This document shows, piece by piece, positions 24,690 to 38,400 of a stretch of DNA of 64,000 nt. The stretch comes from Nemertoderma westbladi (Eukaryota > Xenacoelomorpha > Nemertodermatida > Nemertodermatidae). The notes under the pieces are model-generated. The model was given only the letters and a program-made list of their open reading frames with translations, had not been told where the DNA came from and did not search any database. The position numbers were made by a program, and so were the translations under genes. Every line of letters begins with the position of its first letter. The stretch's first letter is position 1. The DNA lies in NCBI GenBank assembly GCA_032718475.1, contig JAUCBJ010009127.1, positions 1-64,000 of the forward strand. Reading direction: 5' to 3'.

Positions 24690-24722
<33 letters not shown>

Positions 24723-27270
24723 CAGTTGTGGTTCATTCCCGCACCCTTGCACTCTTCATTTTCCACTCAGTTGTGGTTCATTCCCGCAACCTTCTACTCT
24801 TGATCTTCCACTCAGTTGTGGTTCATTCCCGCACCCTTGCACTCTTCATTTTCCACTCAGTTGTGGTTCATTCCCTCAACCTTACACTCTTCGTCTTCCA
24901 CTCAGTTGTGGTTCATTCCCGCAACCTTACACTCTTCATCTTCCACTCAGTTGTGGTTCATTCTCGCACCCTTGCACTCTTCATCTTCCACTCAGTTGTG
25001 GTTCATTCCCGCACCCTTGCAGTCTTCATCTTCCACTCAGTTGTGGTTCATTCCCGCACCCTTGCACTCTTCATCTTCCACTCAGTTGTGGTTCATTCCC
25101 GCACCCTTGCACTCTTCATCTTCCACTCAGTTGTGGTTCATTCCCGAACCCTTGCACTCTTCATCTTCCACTCAGTTGTGGTTCATTCCCGCACCCTTGC
25201 ACTCTTCATCTTCCACTCAGTTGTGGTTAATTCCCGCACCCTTGTACTCTTCATCTTCCACTCAGTTGTGACTGATTCCCACAACCTTGAACTTTTCATC
25301 TTCCACTCAGTTGTGGTTAATTCCCGCACCCTTGCACTCTTCATCTTCCACTCAGTTGCGGTTCATTCCCGCACCCTTGCACTCTTCATCTTCTACTCAG
25401 TTGTGATTCATTCCCGCACCCTTGCACTTTTCATCTTCCACTCAGTTGTGGTTCATTCCCGCACCCTTGCACACTTCATCTTCCACTCTGTTGTGGTTCA
25501 TTCCCGCAACCTTGTACTCTTCATTTTCCACTCAGTTGTGGTTTATTCCCGCACCCTTGCACTCTTCATCTTCCACTCAGTTGTGGTTCATTCCCGCACC
25601 CTTGCACTCTTCATCTTCCACTCAGTTGTGGTTCATTCCCGCACCCTTGCACTCTTCATTTTCCACTCAGTTGTGGTTCATTCCCGCAACCTTCTACTCT
25701 TGATCTTCCACTCAGTTGTGGTTCACTCCCGCACCCTTGCACACTTCATCTTCCACTCAGTTGTGGTTCATTCCCGCAACCTTGCAGTCTTCATCTTCCA
25801 CTCAGTTGTGGTTCATTCTCGCTCCCTTGCACTCTTCATCTTCCACTCAGTTGTGGTTCATTCCCGCTCCCTTGTACTCTTCATCTTCCACTCAGTTGTG
25901 GTTAATTCCCGCACCCTTGCACACTTCATCTTCCACTCTGTTGTGGTTCATTCCCGCAACCTTGTACTCTTCATCTTCCACTCAGTTGTGGTTTATTCCC
26001 GCACCCTTGCACTCTTCATCTTCCACTCAGTTGTGGTTCATTCCCGCACCCTTGCACTCTTCATCTTCCACTCAGTTGTGGTTCATTCCCGCACCCTTGC
26101 ACTCTTCATTTTCCACTCAGTTGTGGTTCATTCCCGCAACCTTCTACTCTTGATCTTCCACTCAGTTGTGGTTCACTCCCGCACCCTTGCACTCTTCGTC
26201 TTCCACTCAGTTGTGGTTCATTCCCGCAACCTTGCAGTCTTCATCTTCCACTCAGTTGTGGTTCATTCCCGCACCCTTGCACTCTTCATTTTCCACTCAG
26301 TTGTGGTTCATTCCCTCAACCTTACACTCTTCGTCTTCCACTCAGTTGTGGTTCATTCCCGCACCCTTGCACTCTTCATTTTCCACTCAGTTGTGGTTCA
26401 TTCCCGCAACCTTCTACTCTTGATCTTCCACTCAGTTGTGGTTCATTCCCGCACCCTTGCACTCTTCATTTTCCACTCAGTTGTGGTTCATTCCCTCAAC
26501 CTTACACTCTTCGTCTTCCACTCAGTTGTGGTTCATTCCCGCAACCTTACACTCTTCATCTTCCACTCAGTTGTGGTTCATTCTCGCACCCTTGCACTCT
26601 TCATCTTCTACTCAGTTGTGGTTCATTCCCGCACCCTTGCAGTCTTCATCTTCCACTCAGTTGTGGTTCATTCTCGCACCCTTGCACACTTCATCTTCCA
26701 CTCAGTTGTGGTTCATTCTCGCTGCCTTGTACTCTTCATCTTCCACTCAGTTGTGTTTCATTCCCGCAACCTTGCACTCTTCATCTTCCACTCAGTTGTG
26801 GTTCATTCCCGCACCCTTGCACTCTTCATCTTCCACTCAGTTGTGGTTCATTCCCGCACCCTTGCAGTCTTCATCTTCCACTCAGTTGTGGTTCATTCCC
26901 GCACCCTTGCACTCTTCATCTTCCACTCAGTTGTGGTTCATTCCCGCACCCTTGCACTCTTCATCTTCCACTCAGTTGTGGTTCATTCCCGAACCCTTGC
27001 ACTCTTCATCTTCCATTCAGTTGCGGTTCATTCACGCACCCTTGCACTTTTCATCCATCTTCCACTCAGTTGTGGTTAATTCACGCACCCTTGTACTCTT
27101 CATCGTCCACTCAGTTGTGGTTAATTCCCGCACCATTGCACTCTTTATCTTCCACTCAGTTGTGGTTCACTCCCGCACCCTTGGACTCTTCATCTTCCAC
27201 TCAGTTGTGGTTCATTCCCTCAACCTTACACTCTTCATCTTCCACTCAGTTGTGGTTCATTCCCGCAACA
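24607..27270 (+). repeat. Kilobase-scale duplication inside the array, copy B
   Basis: This is the partner of 18347-21190 and is shorter by 180 bp (four units). Confidence 0.85.
24673..24722 (+). repeat. T-tract insertion in satellite unit, copy 4
   Basis: Same structure, with a final run of 26 T. It lies at the start of duplication copy B. Confidence 0.9.
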
Positions 27271-28498
27271 TTGTACTCTTCATCTTCCACTCAGTTGTGG
27301 TTCACTCCCGCACCCTTGCACTCTTTATCTTCCACTCAGTTGTGGTTCACTCCCGCACCCTTGCACTCTTCATCTTCCACTCAGTTGTGGTTCATTCCCT
27401 CAACCCTGCACTCTTCATCTTCCACTCAATTGTGGTTCATTCCCACAACCTTGCACTCTTCATCTTCCACTCAGTTGTGGTTCATTCTCACACCCTTGCA
27501 CACTTCATCTTCCATACCATTGATGTTCATTATCGCTCCCTTGTACTCTTCATCTTCCACTCAGTTGTGGTTCATTCCCGTACCCTTGCAGTCTTCATCT
27601 TCCACTCAGTTTGTTTCAATCCCGCAACCTTGCGTTCTTCATCTTCCACTCAGTTCTGGTTCATTCTCGACGCACCTTTGCACTCTTCATCTTCCACTCA
27701 GTTGTGGTTACTTCCCGCACCCTTGCACTCTTCATCTTCTACTCAGTTGTGGTTCATTCTCGCAACCTTGCACTCTTCATCTTCCACTCAGTTGTGGTTC
27801 ATTCACCACGCACCCTTGCACTCTTCATCTTCCACTCAGTTGTGGTTAATTCCCACACCCTTGTAGTCTTCATCTTCCACTCAATTGTGGTTCATTCACT
27901 ACGCACCCTTGCACTCTTCATCTTCCACTCAGTTGTGGTTAATTCCCACACCCTTGCACTCTTCATCTTCTACTCAGTTGTGGTTCATTCCCGCAACCTT
28001 GCGCTCTTCATCTTCCACTCAGTTCTGGTTCATTCTCGACGCACCTTTGCACTCTTCATCTTCCACTCAGTTGTGGTTACTTCCCGCACCCTTGCACTCT
28101 TCATCTTCCACTCATTTGTGGTTAATTCCCGCACCCTTGCAGTCTTCATCTTCCACTCAGTTGTGGTTCATTCTCGCTCCCTTGCACTCTTTATCTTCCA
28201 CTCAGTTGTGGTTCATTCCCGCACCCTTGTACTCTTCATATTCCACTCAGTTGTGGTTCATTCTCACAGCCTTGCACTCTTCATCTTCCACTCAGTTGTA
28301 GTTCATTCCCGCACCCTTGCACTCTTCATATTCCACTCAGTTGTGGTTCACTCCCGCACCCTTGCATTCTTAATCTTCCACTCAGTTGTGGTTAATTCCC
28401 GCACCCTTGCAGTCTTCATCTTCCACTCAGTTGTGGTTCATTCTCGCTCCCTTGCACTCTTTATCTTCCACTCAGTTGTGGTTCATTCCCGCACCCTT

Positions 28499-29218
28499 GC
28501 AGTCTTCGTCTTCCACTCAGTTGTGGTTCATTCTCGCTCCCTTGCATTCTTCATCTTCCACTCAGTTGTGGTTCATTCTTGCTCCCTTGTACTCTTCATC
28601 TTCCACTCAGTTGTGGTTCATTCTCGCTCCCTTGCACTCTTTATCTTCCACTCAGTTGTGGTTCATTCCCGCAAACTTGTACTCTCCATCTTCCACTCAG
28701 TTGTGGTTCATTCCCGCCACCTTGTACTCTTCATCTTCCACTCAGTTGTGGTTAATTCCCGCACCCTTGCACACTTCATCTTCCACTCTGTTGTGGTTCA
28801 TTCCCGCAACCTTGTACTCTTCATCTTCCACTCAGTTGTGGTTCATTCCCGCACCCTTGCAGTCTTCGTCTTCCACTCAGTTGTGGTTCATTCTCGCTCC
28901 CTTGCATTCTTCATCTTCCACTCAGTTGTGGTTCATTCTTGCTCCCTTGTACTCTTCATCTTCCACTCAGTTGTGGTTCATTCTCGCTCCCTTGCACTCT
29001 TTATCTTCCACTCAGTTGTGGTTCATTCCCGCAAACTTGTACTCTCCATCTTCCACTCAGTTGTGGTTCATTCCCGCCACCTTGTACTCTTCATCTTCCA
29101 CTCAGTTGTGGTTAATTCCCGCACCCTTGCACACTTCATCTTCCACTCTGTTGTGGTTCATTCCCGCAACCTTGTACTCTTCATCTTCCACTCAGTTGTG
29201 GTTCATTCACGCACCCTT
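28499..29218 (+). repeat. 360-bp (8-unit) tandem duplication
   Basis: The order of variants beginning GCAGTCTTCGTCTTCC at 28499 repeats from 28859. It includes the rare units CATTCTTGCTCCC, CGCAAACTTGTACTCTCC and CGCCACCTTG. The spacing is exactly eight 45-bp units. Confidence 0.8.
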
Positions 29219-30279
29219 GCACTCTTCATCTTCCATTCAGTTGCGGTTCATTCACGCACCCTTGCACTTTTCATCCATCTTCCACTCAGTTGTGGTTCAT
29301 TCACGCACCCTTGTACTCTTCATCGTCCACTCAGTTGTGGTTAATTCCCGCACCCTTGCACTCTTTATCTTCCACTCAGTTGTGGTTCACTCCCACACCC
29401 TTGCACTCTTCATCTTCCACTCAGTTGTGGTTCATTCCCTCAACCTTACACTCTTCATCTTCCACTCAGTTGTGGTTCATTCCCGCAACATTGTACTCTT
29501 CATCTTCCACTCAGTTGTGGTTCACTCCCGCACCCTTGCACTCTTTATCTTCCACTCAGTTGTGGTTCACTCCCGCACCCTTGCACTCTTCATCTTCTAC
29601 TCAGTTGTGGTTCATTCTCGCTCCCTTGCACTCTCCATCTTCCACTCAGTTGTGGTTCATTCCCTCAACCTTGCACTCTTCATCTTCTACTCAGTTGTGG
29701 TTCATTCTCGCTCCCTTGCACTCTCCATCTTCCACTCAGTTGTGGTTCATTCCCTCAACCTTGCACTCTTCATCTTCCACTCAGTTGTGGTTCACTCCCG
29801 CACCCTTGCACTCTTTATCTTCCACTCAGTTGTGGTTCACTCCCGCACCCTTGCACTCTTCATCTTCTACTCAGTTGTGGTTCATTCTCGCTCCCTTGCA
29901 CTCTCCATCTTCCACTCAGTTGTGGTTCATTCCCTCAACCTTGCACTCTTCATCTTCCACTCAGTTGTGGTTCATTCTCGCTCCCTTGCACTCTCCATCT
30001 TCCACTCAGTTTGTTTCAATCCCGCAACCTTGCACTCTTCATCTTCCACTCAGTTGTGGTTCATTCTCACACCCTTGCACACTTCATCTTCCATACCATT
30101 GATGTTCATTCTCGCTCCCTTGCACTCTTCATCTTCCACTCAGTTGTGGTTAATTCCCGCACCCTTGCAGTCTTCATCTTCCACTCAGTTGTGGTTAATT
30201 CCCACACCCTTGCAGTCTTCATCTTCCACTCAGTTGTGGTTAATTCCCGCACCCTTGCAGTCTTCATCTTCCACTCAGT

Positions 30280-31047
30280 TTGTTTCAATCCCGCAACCTT
30301 GCGCTCTTCATCTTCCACTCAGTTGTGGTTCATTCTCACACCCTTGCACACTTCATCTTCCATACCATTGATGTTCATTCTCGCTCCCTTGCACTCTTCA
30401 TCTTCCACTCAGTTGTGGTTAATTCCCGCACCCTTGCAGTCTTCATCTTCCACTCAGTTGTGGTTAATTCCCACACCCTTGCAGTCTTCATCTTCCACTC
30501 AGTTGTGGTTAATTCCCGCACCCTTGCACTCTTCATCTTCCACTCAGTTGTGTTTCCCGCTCCCTTCCACTCTTCATCTTCCACTCAGTTGTGGTTCATT
30601 CACGCAACCTTGCACTCTTCATCTTCCACTCAGTTGTGGTTAATTCCCACACCCTTGCACTCTTCATCTTCCACTCAGTTGTGGTTAATTCCCACACCCT
30701 TGCAGTCTTCATCTTCCACTCAGTTGTGGTTAATTCCCGCACCCTTGCACTCTTCATCTTCTACTCAGTTGTGGTTCATTCCCGCAAACTTGCACTCTCC
30801 ATCTTCCACTCAGTTGTGGTTCATTCACGACGCACCCTTGCACTCTTCATCTTCCACTCATTTGTGGTTAATTCCCGCACCCTTGCAGTCTTCATCTTCC
30901 ACTCAGTTGTGGTTCATTCTCGCTCCCTTGCACTCTTTATCTTCCACTCAGTTGTGGTTCATTCCCGCACCCTTGTACTCTTCATATTCCACTCAGTTGT
31001 GGTTCATTCTCACAGCCTTGCACTCTTCATCTTCCACTCAGTTGTAG
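30280..31047 (+). repeat. Duplicated block, copy A (offset 4366 bp)
   Basis: This block matches 34646-35413 unit by unit, including the rare units CAGTTTGTTTCAATCCC, CCATACCATTGATG and GTTGTGTTTCCCGCTCCCTT. Related but rearranged sequence continues beyond both copies to about 33.7 and 37.8 kb. Confidence 0.8.
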
Positions 31048-34000
31048 TTCATTCCCGCACCATTGCAGTCTTCGTCTTCCACTCAGTTGTGGTTCATTCT
31101 CGCTCCCTTGCACTCTTTATCTTCCACTCAGTTGTGGTTCATTCCCGCACCCTTGCAGTCTTCGTCTTCCACTCAGTTGTGGTTCATTCTCGCTCCCTTG
31201 CAGTCTTCATCTTCCACTCAGTTGTGGTTCATTCTTGCTCCCTTGTACTCTTCATCTTCCACTCAGTTGTGGTTCATTCTCGCTCCCTTGCACTCCTCGT
31301 GGTTCATTCTCGCTCCCTTGCACTCTTTATCTTCCACTCAGTTGTGGTTCATTCCCGCAACCTTGTACTCTCCATCTTCCACTCAGTTGTGGTTCATTCC
31401 CTCACCCTTGTACTCTTCATCTTCCACTCAGTTGTGGTTCATTCTCGCACCCTTGCACTCTCCATCTTCCACTCAGTTGTGGTTCATTCCCGCCACCTTG
31501 TACTCTTCATCTTCCACTCAGTTGTGGTTCATTCACGCTCCCTTGCACTCCTCGTGGTTCATTCTCGCTCCCTTGCACTCTTTATCTTCCACTCAGTTGT
31601 GGTTCATTCCCGCAACCTTGTACTCTCCATCTTCCACTCAGTTGTGGTTCATTCCCGCACCCTTGTACTCTTCATCTTCCACTCAGTTGTTGTTCATTCT
31701 CGCACCCTTGCACTCTCCATCTTCCACTCAGTTGTGGTTCATTCCCGCACCCTTGCATTCTTCATCTTCCACTCAGTTGTGGTTAATTCCCGCACCTTTG
31801 CAGTCTTCATCTTCCACTCAGTTGTGGTTCATTCTCGCTCCCTTGCACTCTTTATCTTCCACTCAGTTGTGGTTCATTCCCGCACCCTTGCAGTCTTTAT
31901 CTTCCACTCAGTTGTGGTTCATTCCCACAACCTTGTACTCTCCATCTTCCACTCAGTTGTGGTTCATTCCCGCCACCTTGCACTCTTCATCTTCCACTCA
32001 GTTGTGGTTCATTCTCGCTCCCTTGCACTCTTTATCTTCCACTCAGTTGTGGTTCATTCCCGCACCCTTGCAGTCTTTATCTTCCACTCAGTTGTGGTTC
32101 ATTCCCACAACCTTGTACTCTCCATCTTCCACTCAGTTGTGGTTCATTCCCGCCACCTTGCACTCTCCATCTTCCACTCAGTTGTGGTTCATTCCCGCAC
32201 CCTTGTACTCTTCATCTTCCACTCAGTTGTGGTTCATTCTCGCACCCTTGCACTATTTATCTTCCACTCAGTTGTGGTTCATTCTCGCTCCCTTGCACTC
32301 TTCTTCTTCCACTCAGTTTTGGTTCATTCACGACGCACCCTTGCATTCTTCATCTTCCACTCAGTTGTGGTTCATTCCCGCACCCTTGTACTCTTCATCT
32401 TCCACTCAGTTGTGGTTCATTCCCGCACCCTTGTACTCTTCATCTTCCACTCAGTTGTGGTTCATTCTCGCACCCTTGCACTCTTCATCTTCCACTCAGT
32501 TTTGGTTCATTCACGCAACCTTCTACTCTTCATCTTCCACTCAATTGTGGTTCATTCTCGCACCCTTGCACTCTTTATCTTCCACTCAGTTGTGGTTCAT
32601 TCTCGCACCCTTGCACTCTTCATCTTCCACTCAGTTGTGGTTCATTCCCGCACCCTTGTACTCTTCATCTTCCACTCAGTTGTGGTTCATTCTCGCACCC
32701 TTGCACTCTTCATCTTCCACTCAGTTTTGGTTCATTCACGCAACCTTCTACTCTTCATCTTCCACTCAGTTGTGGTTCATTCCCGCACCCTTGTACTCTT
32801 CATCTTCCACTCAGTTGTGGTTCATTCTCGCACCCTTGCACTCTTCATCTTCCACTCAGTTTTGGTTCATTCACGCAACCTTCTACTCTTTATCTTCCAC
32901 TCAGTTGCGGTTCATTCCCGCACCCTAGCACTCTTCATCATCCACTCAGTTGTGGTTCATTCACGCACCCTTGTACTCTTCATCTTCCACTCAGTTGTGG
33001 TTCATTCCCACAACCTTGCACTTTTCGTGTTTCAATCCCACAGCCTTGCACTCTTCATCTTCCACTCAGTTGTGGTTCATTCACGCACCCTTGTACTCTC
33101 CATCTTCCACTCAGTTGTGGTTCATTCCCGCAACCTTGTACTCTCCATCTTCCACTCAGTTGTGGTTAATTCCCGCACCTTTGCAGTCTTCATCTTCCAC
33201 TCAGTTGTGGTTCATTCTCGCTCCCTTGTACTCTTCATCTTCCACTCAGTTGTGGTACATTCCCGCACCCTTGTACTCTTCATCTTCCACTCAGTTGTTG
33301 TTCACTCCCGCTCCCTTGCATTCTTTATCTTCCACTCAGTTGTGGTTCATTCCCGCAACCTTGTACTCTCCATCTTCCACTCAGTTGTGGTTCATTCCCG
33401 CACCCTTGTACTCTTCATCTTCCACTCAGTTGTGGTTCATTCTCGCACCCTTGCACTCTTTATCTTCCACTCAGTTGTGGTTCATTCCCGCAACCTTGTA
33501 CTCTCCATCTTCCACTCAGTTGTGGTTCATTCCCGCACCCTTGTACTCTTCATCTTCCACTCAGTTGTGGTTCATTCTCGCACCCTTGCACTCTTTATCT
33601 TCCACTCAGTTGTGGTTCATTCTCGCTCCCTTGCACTCTTCATCTTCTACTCAGTTGTGGTTCATTCTCGCACCCTTGTACTCTTCATCGTCCACTCAGT
33701 TGTGGTTAATTCCCGCACCCTTGCACTCTTTATCTTCCACTCAGTTGTGGTTCACTCCCGCACCCTTGCACTCTTCATCTTCCACTCAGTTGTGGTTCAT
33801 TCCCTCAACCTTACACTCTTCATCTTCCACTCAGTTGTGGTTCATTCCCGCAACATTGTACTCTTCATCTTCCACTCAGTTGTGGTTCACTCCCGCACCC
33901 TTGCACTCTTTATCTTCCACTCAGTTGTGGTTCACTCCCGCACCCTTGCACTCTTCATCTTCTACTCAGTTGTGGTTCATTCTCGCTCCCTTGCACTCTC

Positions 34001-34645
34001 CATCTTCCACTCAGTTGTGGTTCATTCCCTCAACCTTGCACTCTTCATCTTCTACTCAGTTGTGGTTCATTCTCGCTCCCTTGCACTCTCCATCTTCCAC
34101 TCAGTTTGTTTCAATCCCGCAACCTTGCACTCTTCATCTTCCACTCAGTTGTGGTTCATTCTCACACCCTTGCACACTTCATCTTCCATACCATTGATGT
34201 TCATTATCGCTCCCTTGTACTCTTCATCTTCCACTCAGTTGTGGTTCATTCCCGTACCCTTGCAGTCTTCATCTTCCACTCAGTTTGTTTCAATCCCGCA
34301 ACCTTGCGCTCTTCATCTTCCACTCAGTTGTGGTTCACTCACGAAGCACCCTTGCACTCTTCATCTTCCACTCAGTTGTGGTTCATTCTCGCTCCCTTGC
34401 ACTCTCCATCTTCCACTCAGTTTGTTTCAATCCCGCAACCTTGCACTCTTCATCTTCCACTCAGTTGTGGTTCATTCTCACACCCTTGCAGTCTTCATCT
34501 TCCACTCAGTTGTGGTTAATTCCCACACCCTTGCAGTCTTCATCTTCCACTCAGTTGTGGTTAATTCCCACACCCTTGCAGTCTTCATCTTCCACTCAGT
34601 TGTGGTTAATTCCCGCACCCTTGCAGTCTTCATCTTCCACTCAGT

Positions 34646-35413
34646 TTGTTTCAATCCCGCAACCTTGCGCTCTTCATCTTCCACTCAGTTGTGGTTCATT
34701 CTCACACCCTTGCACACTTCATCTTCCATACCATTGATGTTCATTCTCGCTCCCTTGCACTCTTCATCTTCCACTCAGTTGTGGTTAATTCCCGCACCCT
34801 TGCAGTCTTCATCTTCCACTCAGTTGTGGTTAATTCCCACACCCTTGCAGTCTTCATCTTCCACTCAGTTGTGGTTAATTCCCGCACCCTTGCACTCTTC
34901 ATCTTCCACTCAGTTGTGTTTCCCGCTCCCTTCCACTCTTCATCTTCCACTCAGTTGTGGTTCATTCACGCAACCTTGCACTCTTCATCTTCCACTCAGT
35001 TGTGGTTAATTCCCACACCCTTGCACTCTTCATCTTCCACTCAGTTGTGGTTAATTCCCACACCCTTGCAGTCTTCATCTTCCACTCAGTTGTGGTTAAT
35101 TCCCGCACCCTTGCACTCTTCATCTTCTACTCAGTTGTGGTTCATTCCCGCAAACTTGCACTCTCCATCTTCCACTCAGTTGTGGTTCATTCACGACGCA
35201 CCCTTGCACTCTTCATCTTCCACTCATTTGTGGTTAATTCCCGCACCCTTGCAGTCTTCATCTTCCACTCAGTTGTGGTTCATTCTCGCTCCCTTGCACT
35301 CTTTATCTTCCACTCAGTTGTGGTTCATTCCCGCACCCTTGTACTCTTCATATTCCACTCAGTTGTGGTTCATTCTCACAGCCTTGCACTCTTCATCTTC
35401 CACTCAGTTGTGG
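34646..35413 (+). repeat. Duplicated block, copy B (offset 4366 bp)
   Basis: This is the partner of 30280-31047. The two differ near the end, where copy A has GTTGTAGTTC and copy B keeps GTTGTGGTTC. Confidence 0.8.
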
Positions 35414-38400
35414 TTCATTCTTGCTCCCTTGTACTCTTCATCTTCCACTCAGTTGTGGTTCATTCTCGCTCCCTTGCACTCTTTATCTTCCACTCAGTTG
35501 TGGTTCATTCCCGCAACCTTGTACTCTCCATCTTCCACTCAGTTGTGGTTCATTCCCGCCACCTTGTACTCTTCATCTTCCACTCAGTTGTGGTTCATTC
35601 ACGCTCCCTTGCACTCCTCGTGGTTCATTCTCGCTCCCTTGCACTCTTTATCTTCCACTCAGTTGTGGTTCATTCCCGCAACCTTGTACTCTCCATCTTC
35701 CACTCAGTTGTGGTTCATTCCCGCACCCTTGTACTCTTCATCTTCCACTCAGTTGTGGTTCATTCTCGCACCCTTGCAGTCTTCGTCTTCCACTCAGTTG
35801 TGGTTCATTCTCGCTCCCTTGCACTCTTTATCTTCCACTCAGTTGTGGTTCATTCCCGCACCCTTGCAGTCTTCGTCTTCCACTCAGTTGTGGTTCATTC
35901 TCGCTCCCTTGCAGTCTTCATCTTCCACTCAGTTGTGGTTCATTCTTGCTCCCTTGTACTCTTCATCTTCCACTCAGTTGTGGTTCATTCTCGCTCCCTT
36001 GCACTCTTTATCTTCCACTCAGTTGTGGTTCATTCCCGCAACCTTGTACTCTCCATCTTCCACTCAGTTGTGGTTCATTCCCGCCACCTTGTACTCTTCA
36101 TCTTCCACTCAGTTGTGGTTCATTCACGCTCCCTTGCACTCCTCGTGGTTCATTCTCGCTCCCTTGCACTCTTTATCTTCCACTCAGTTGTGGTTCATTC
36201 CCGCAACCTTGTACTCTCCATCTTCCACTCAGTTGTGGTTCATTCCCGCACCCTTGTACTCTTCATCTTCCACTCAGTTGTGGTTCATTCTCGCACCCTT
36301 GCACTCTCCATCTTCCACTCAGTTGTGGTTCATTCCCGCACCCTTGCATTCTTCATCTTCCACTCAGTTGTGGTTAATTCCCGCACCTTTGCAGTCTTCA
36401 TCTTCCACTCAGTTGTGGTTCATTCTCGCTCCCTTGCACTCTTTATCTTCCACTCAGTTGTGGTTCATTCCCGCACCCTTGCAGTCTTTATCTTCCACTC
36501 AGTTGTGGTTCATTCCCACAACCTTGTACTCTCCATCTTCCACTCAGTTGTGGTTCATTCCCGCCACCTTGCACTCTTCATCTTCCACTCAGTTGTGGTT
36601 CATTCTCGCTCCCTTGCACTCTTTATCTTCCACTCAGTTGTGGTTCATTCCCGCACCCTTGCAGTCTTTATCTTCCACTCAGTTGTGGTTCATTCCCACA
36701 ACCTTGTACTCTCCATCTTCCACTCAGTTGTGGTTCATTCCCGCCACCTTGCACTCTCCATCTTCCACTCAGTTGTGGTTCATTCCCGCACCCTTGTACT
36801 CTTCATCTTCCACTCAGTTGTGGTTCATTCTCGCACCCTTGCACTCTTTATCTTCCACTCAGTTGTGGTTCATTCTCGCTCCCTTGCACTCTTTTTCTTC
36901 CACTCAGTTTTGGTTCATTCACGACGCACCCTTGCATTCTTCATCTTCCACTCAGTTGTGGTTCATTCCCGCACCCTTGTACTCTTCATCTTCCACTCAG
37001 TTGTGGTTCATTCCCGCACCCTTGTACTCTTCATCTTCCACTCAGTTGTGGTTCATTCCCGCACCCTAGCACTCTTCATCATCCACTCAGTTGTGGTTCA
37101 TTCACGCACCATTGTACTCTTCATCTTCCACTCAGTTGTGGTTCATTCCCACAACCTTGCACTTTTCGTGTTTCAATCCCACACCCTTGCAGTCTTCATC
37201 TTCCACTCAGTTGTGGTTCATTCACGCACCCTTGTACTCTCCATCTTCCACTCAGTTGTGGTTCATTCCCGCAACCTTGTACTCTCCATCTTCCACTCAG
37301 TTGTGGTTAATTCCCGCACCTTTGCAGTCTTCATCTTCCACTCAGTTGTGGTTCATTCTCGCTCCCTTGTACTCTTCATCTTCCACTCAGTTGTGGTACA
37401 TTCCCGCACCCTTGTACTCTTCATCTTCCACTCACTTGTTGTTCACTCCCGCTCCCTCGCATTCTTTATCTTCCACTCAGTTGTGGTTCATTCCCGCAAC
37501 CTTGTACTCTCCATCTTCCACTCAGTTGTGGTTCATTCCCGCACCCTTGTACTCTTCATCTTCCACTCAGTTGTGGTTCATTCTCGCACCCTTGCACTCT
37601 TTATCTTCCACTCAGTTGTGGTTCATTCCCGCAACCTTGCACTCTCCATCTTCCACTCAGTTGTGGTTCATTCCCGCACCCTTGTACTCTTCATCTTCCA
37701 CTCAGTTGTGGTTCATTCTCGCACCCTTGCACTCTTTATCTTCCACTCAGTTGTGGTTCATTCTCGCTCCCTTGCACTCTTCATCTTCCACTCAGTTTTG
37801 GTTCAATCACGACGCACCCTTGCAGTCTTCATCTTCCACTCAGTTGTGGTTCATTCCCGCACCCTTGTACTCTTCATCTTCCACTCAGTTGTGGTTCATT
37901 CCCGCACCCTTGCATTCTTCATCTTCCACTCAGTTGTGGTTCATTCCCGCACCCTAGTACTCTTCATCTTCCACTCAGTTGTGGTTAATTCCCACACCCT
38001 TGTACTCTTCATCTTCCACTCAGTTGTGGTTCATTCCCGCAACCTTGTACTCTCCATCTTCCACTCAGTTGTGGTTCATTCCCGCACCCTTGTACTCTTC
38101 ATCTTCCACTCAGTTGTGGTTCATTCCCGCACCCTTGCAGTCTTCATCTTCCACTCAGTTGTGGTTCATTCCCGCACCCTTGCACTCTTCATCTTCCACT
38201 CAGTTGTGGTTCATTCTCGCTCCCTTGTACTCTTCATCTTCCACTCAGTTGTGGTTCATTCTCGCTCCCTTGTACTCTTCATCTTCCACTCAGTTGTGGT
38301 TCATTCTCGCTCCCTTGCACTCTTTATCTTCCACTCAGTTGCGGTTCATTCCCGCAACCTTGTACTCTCCATCTTCCACTCAGTTGTGGTTCATTCCCGC

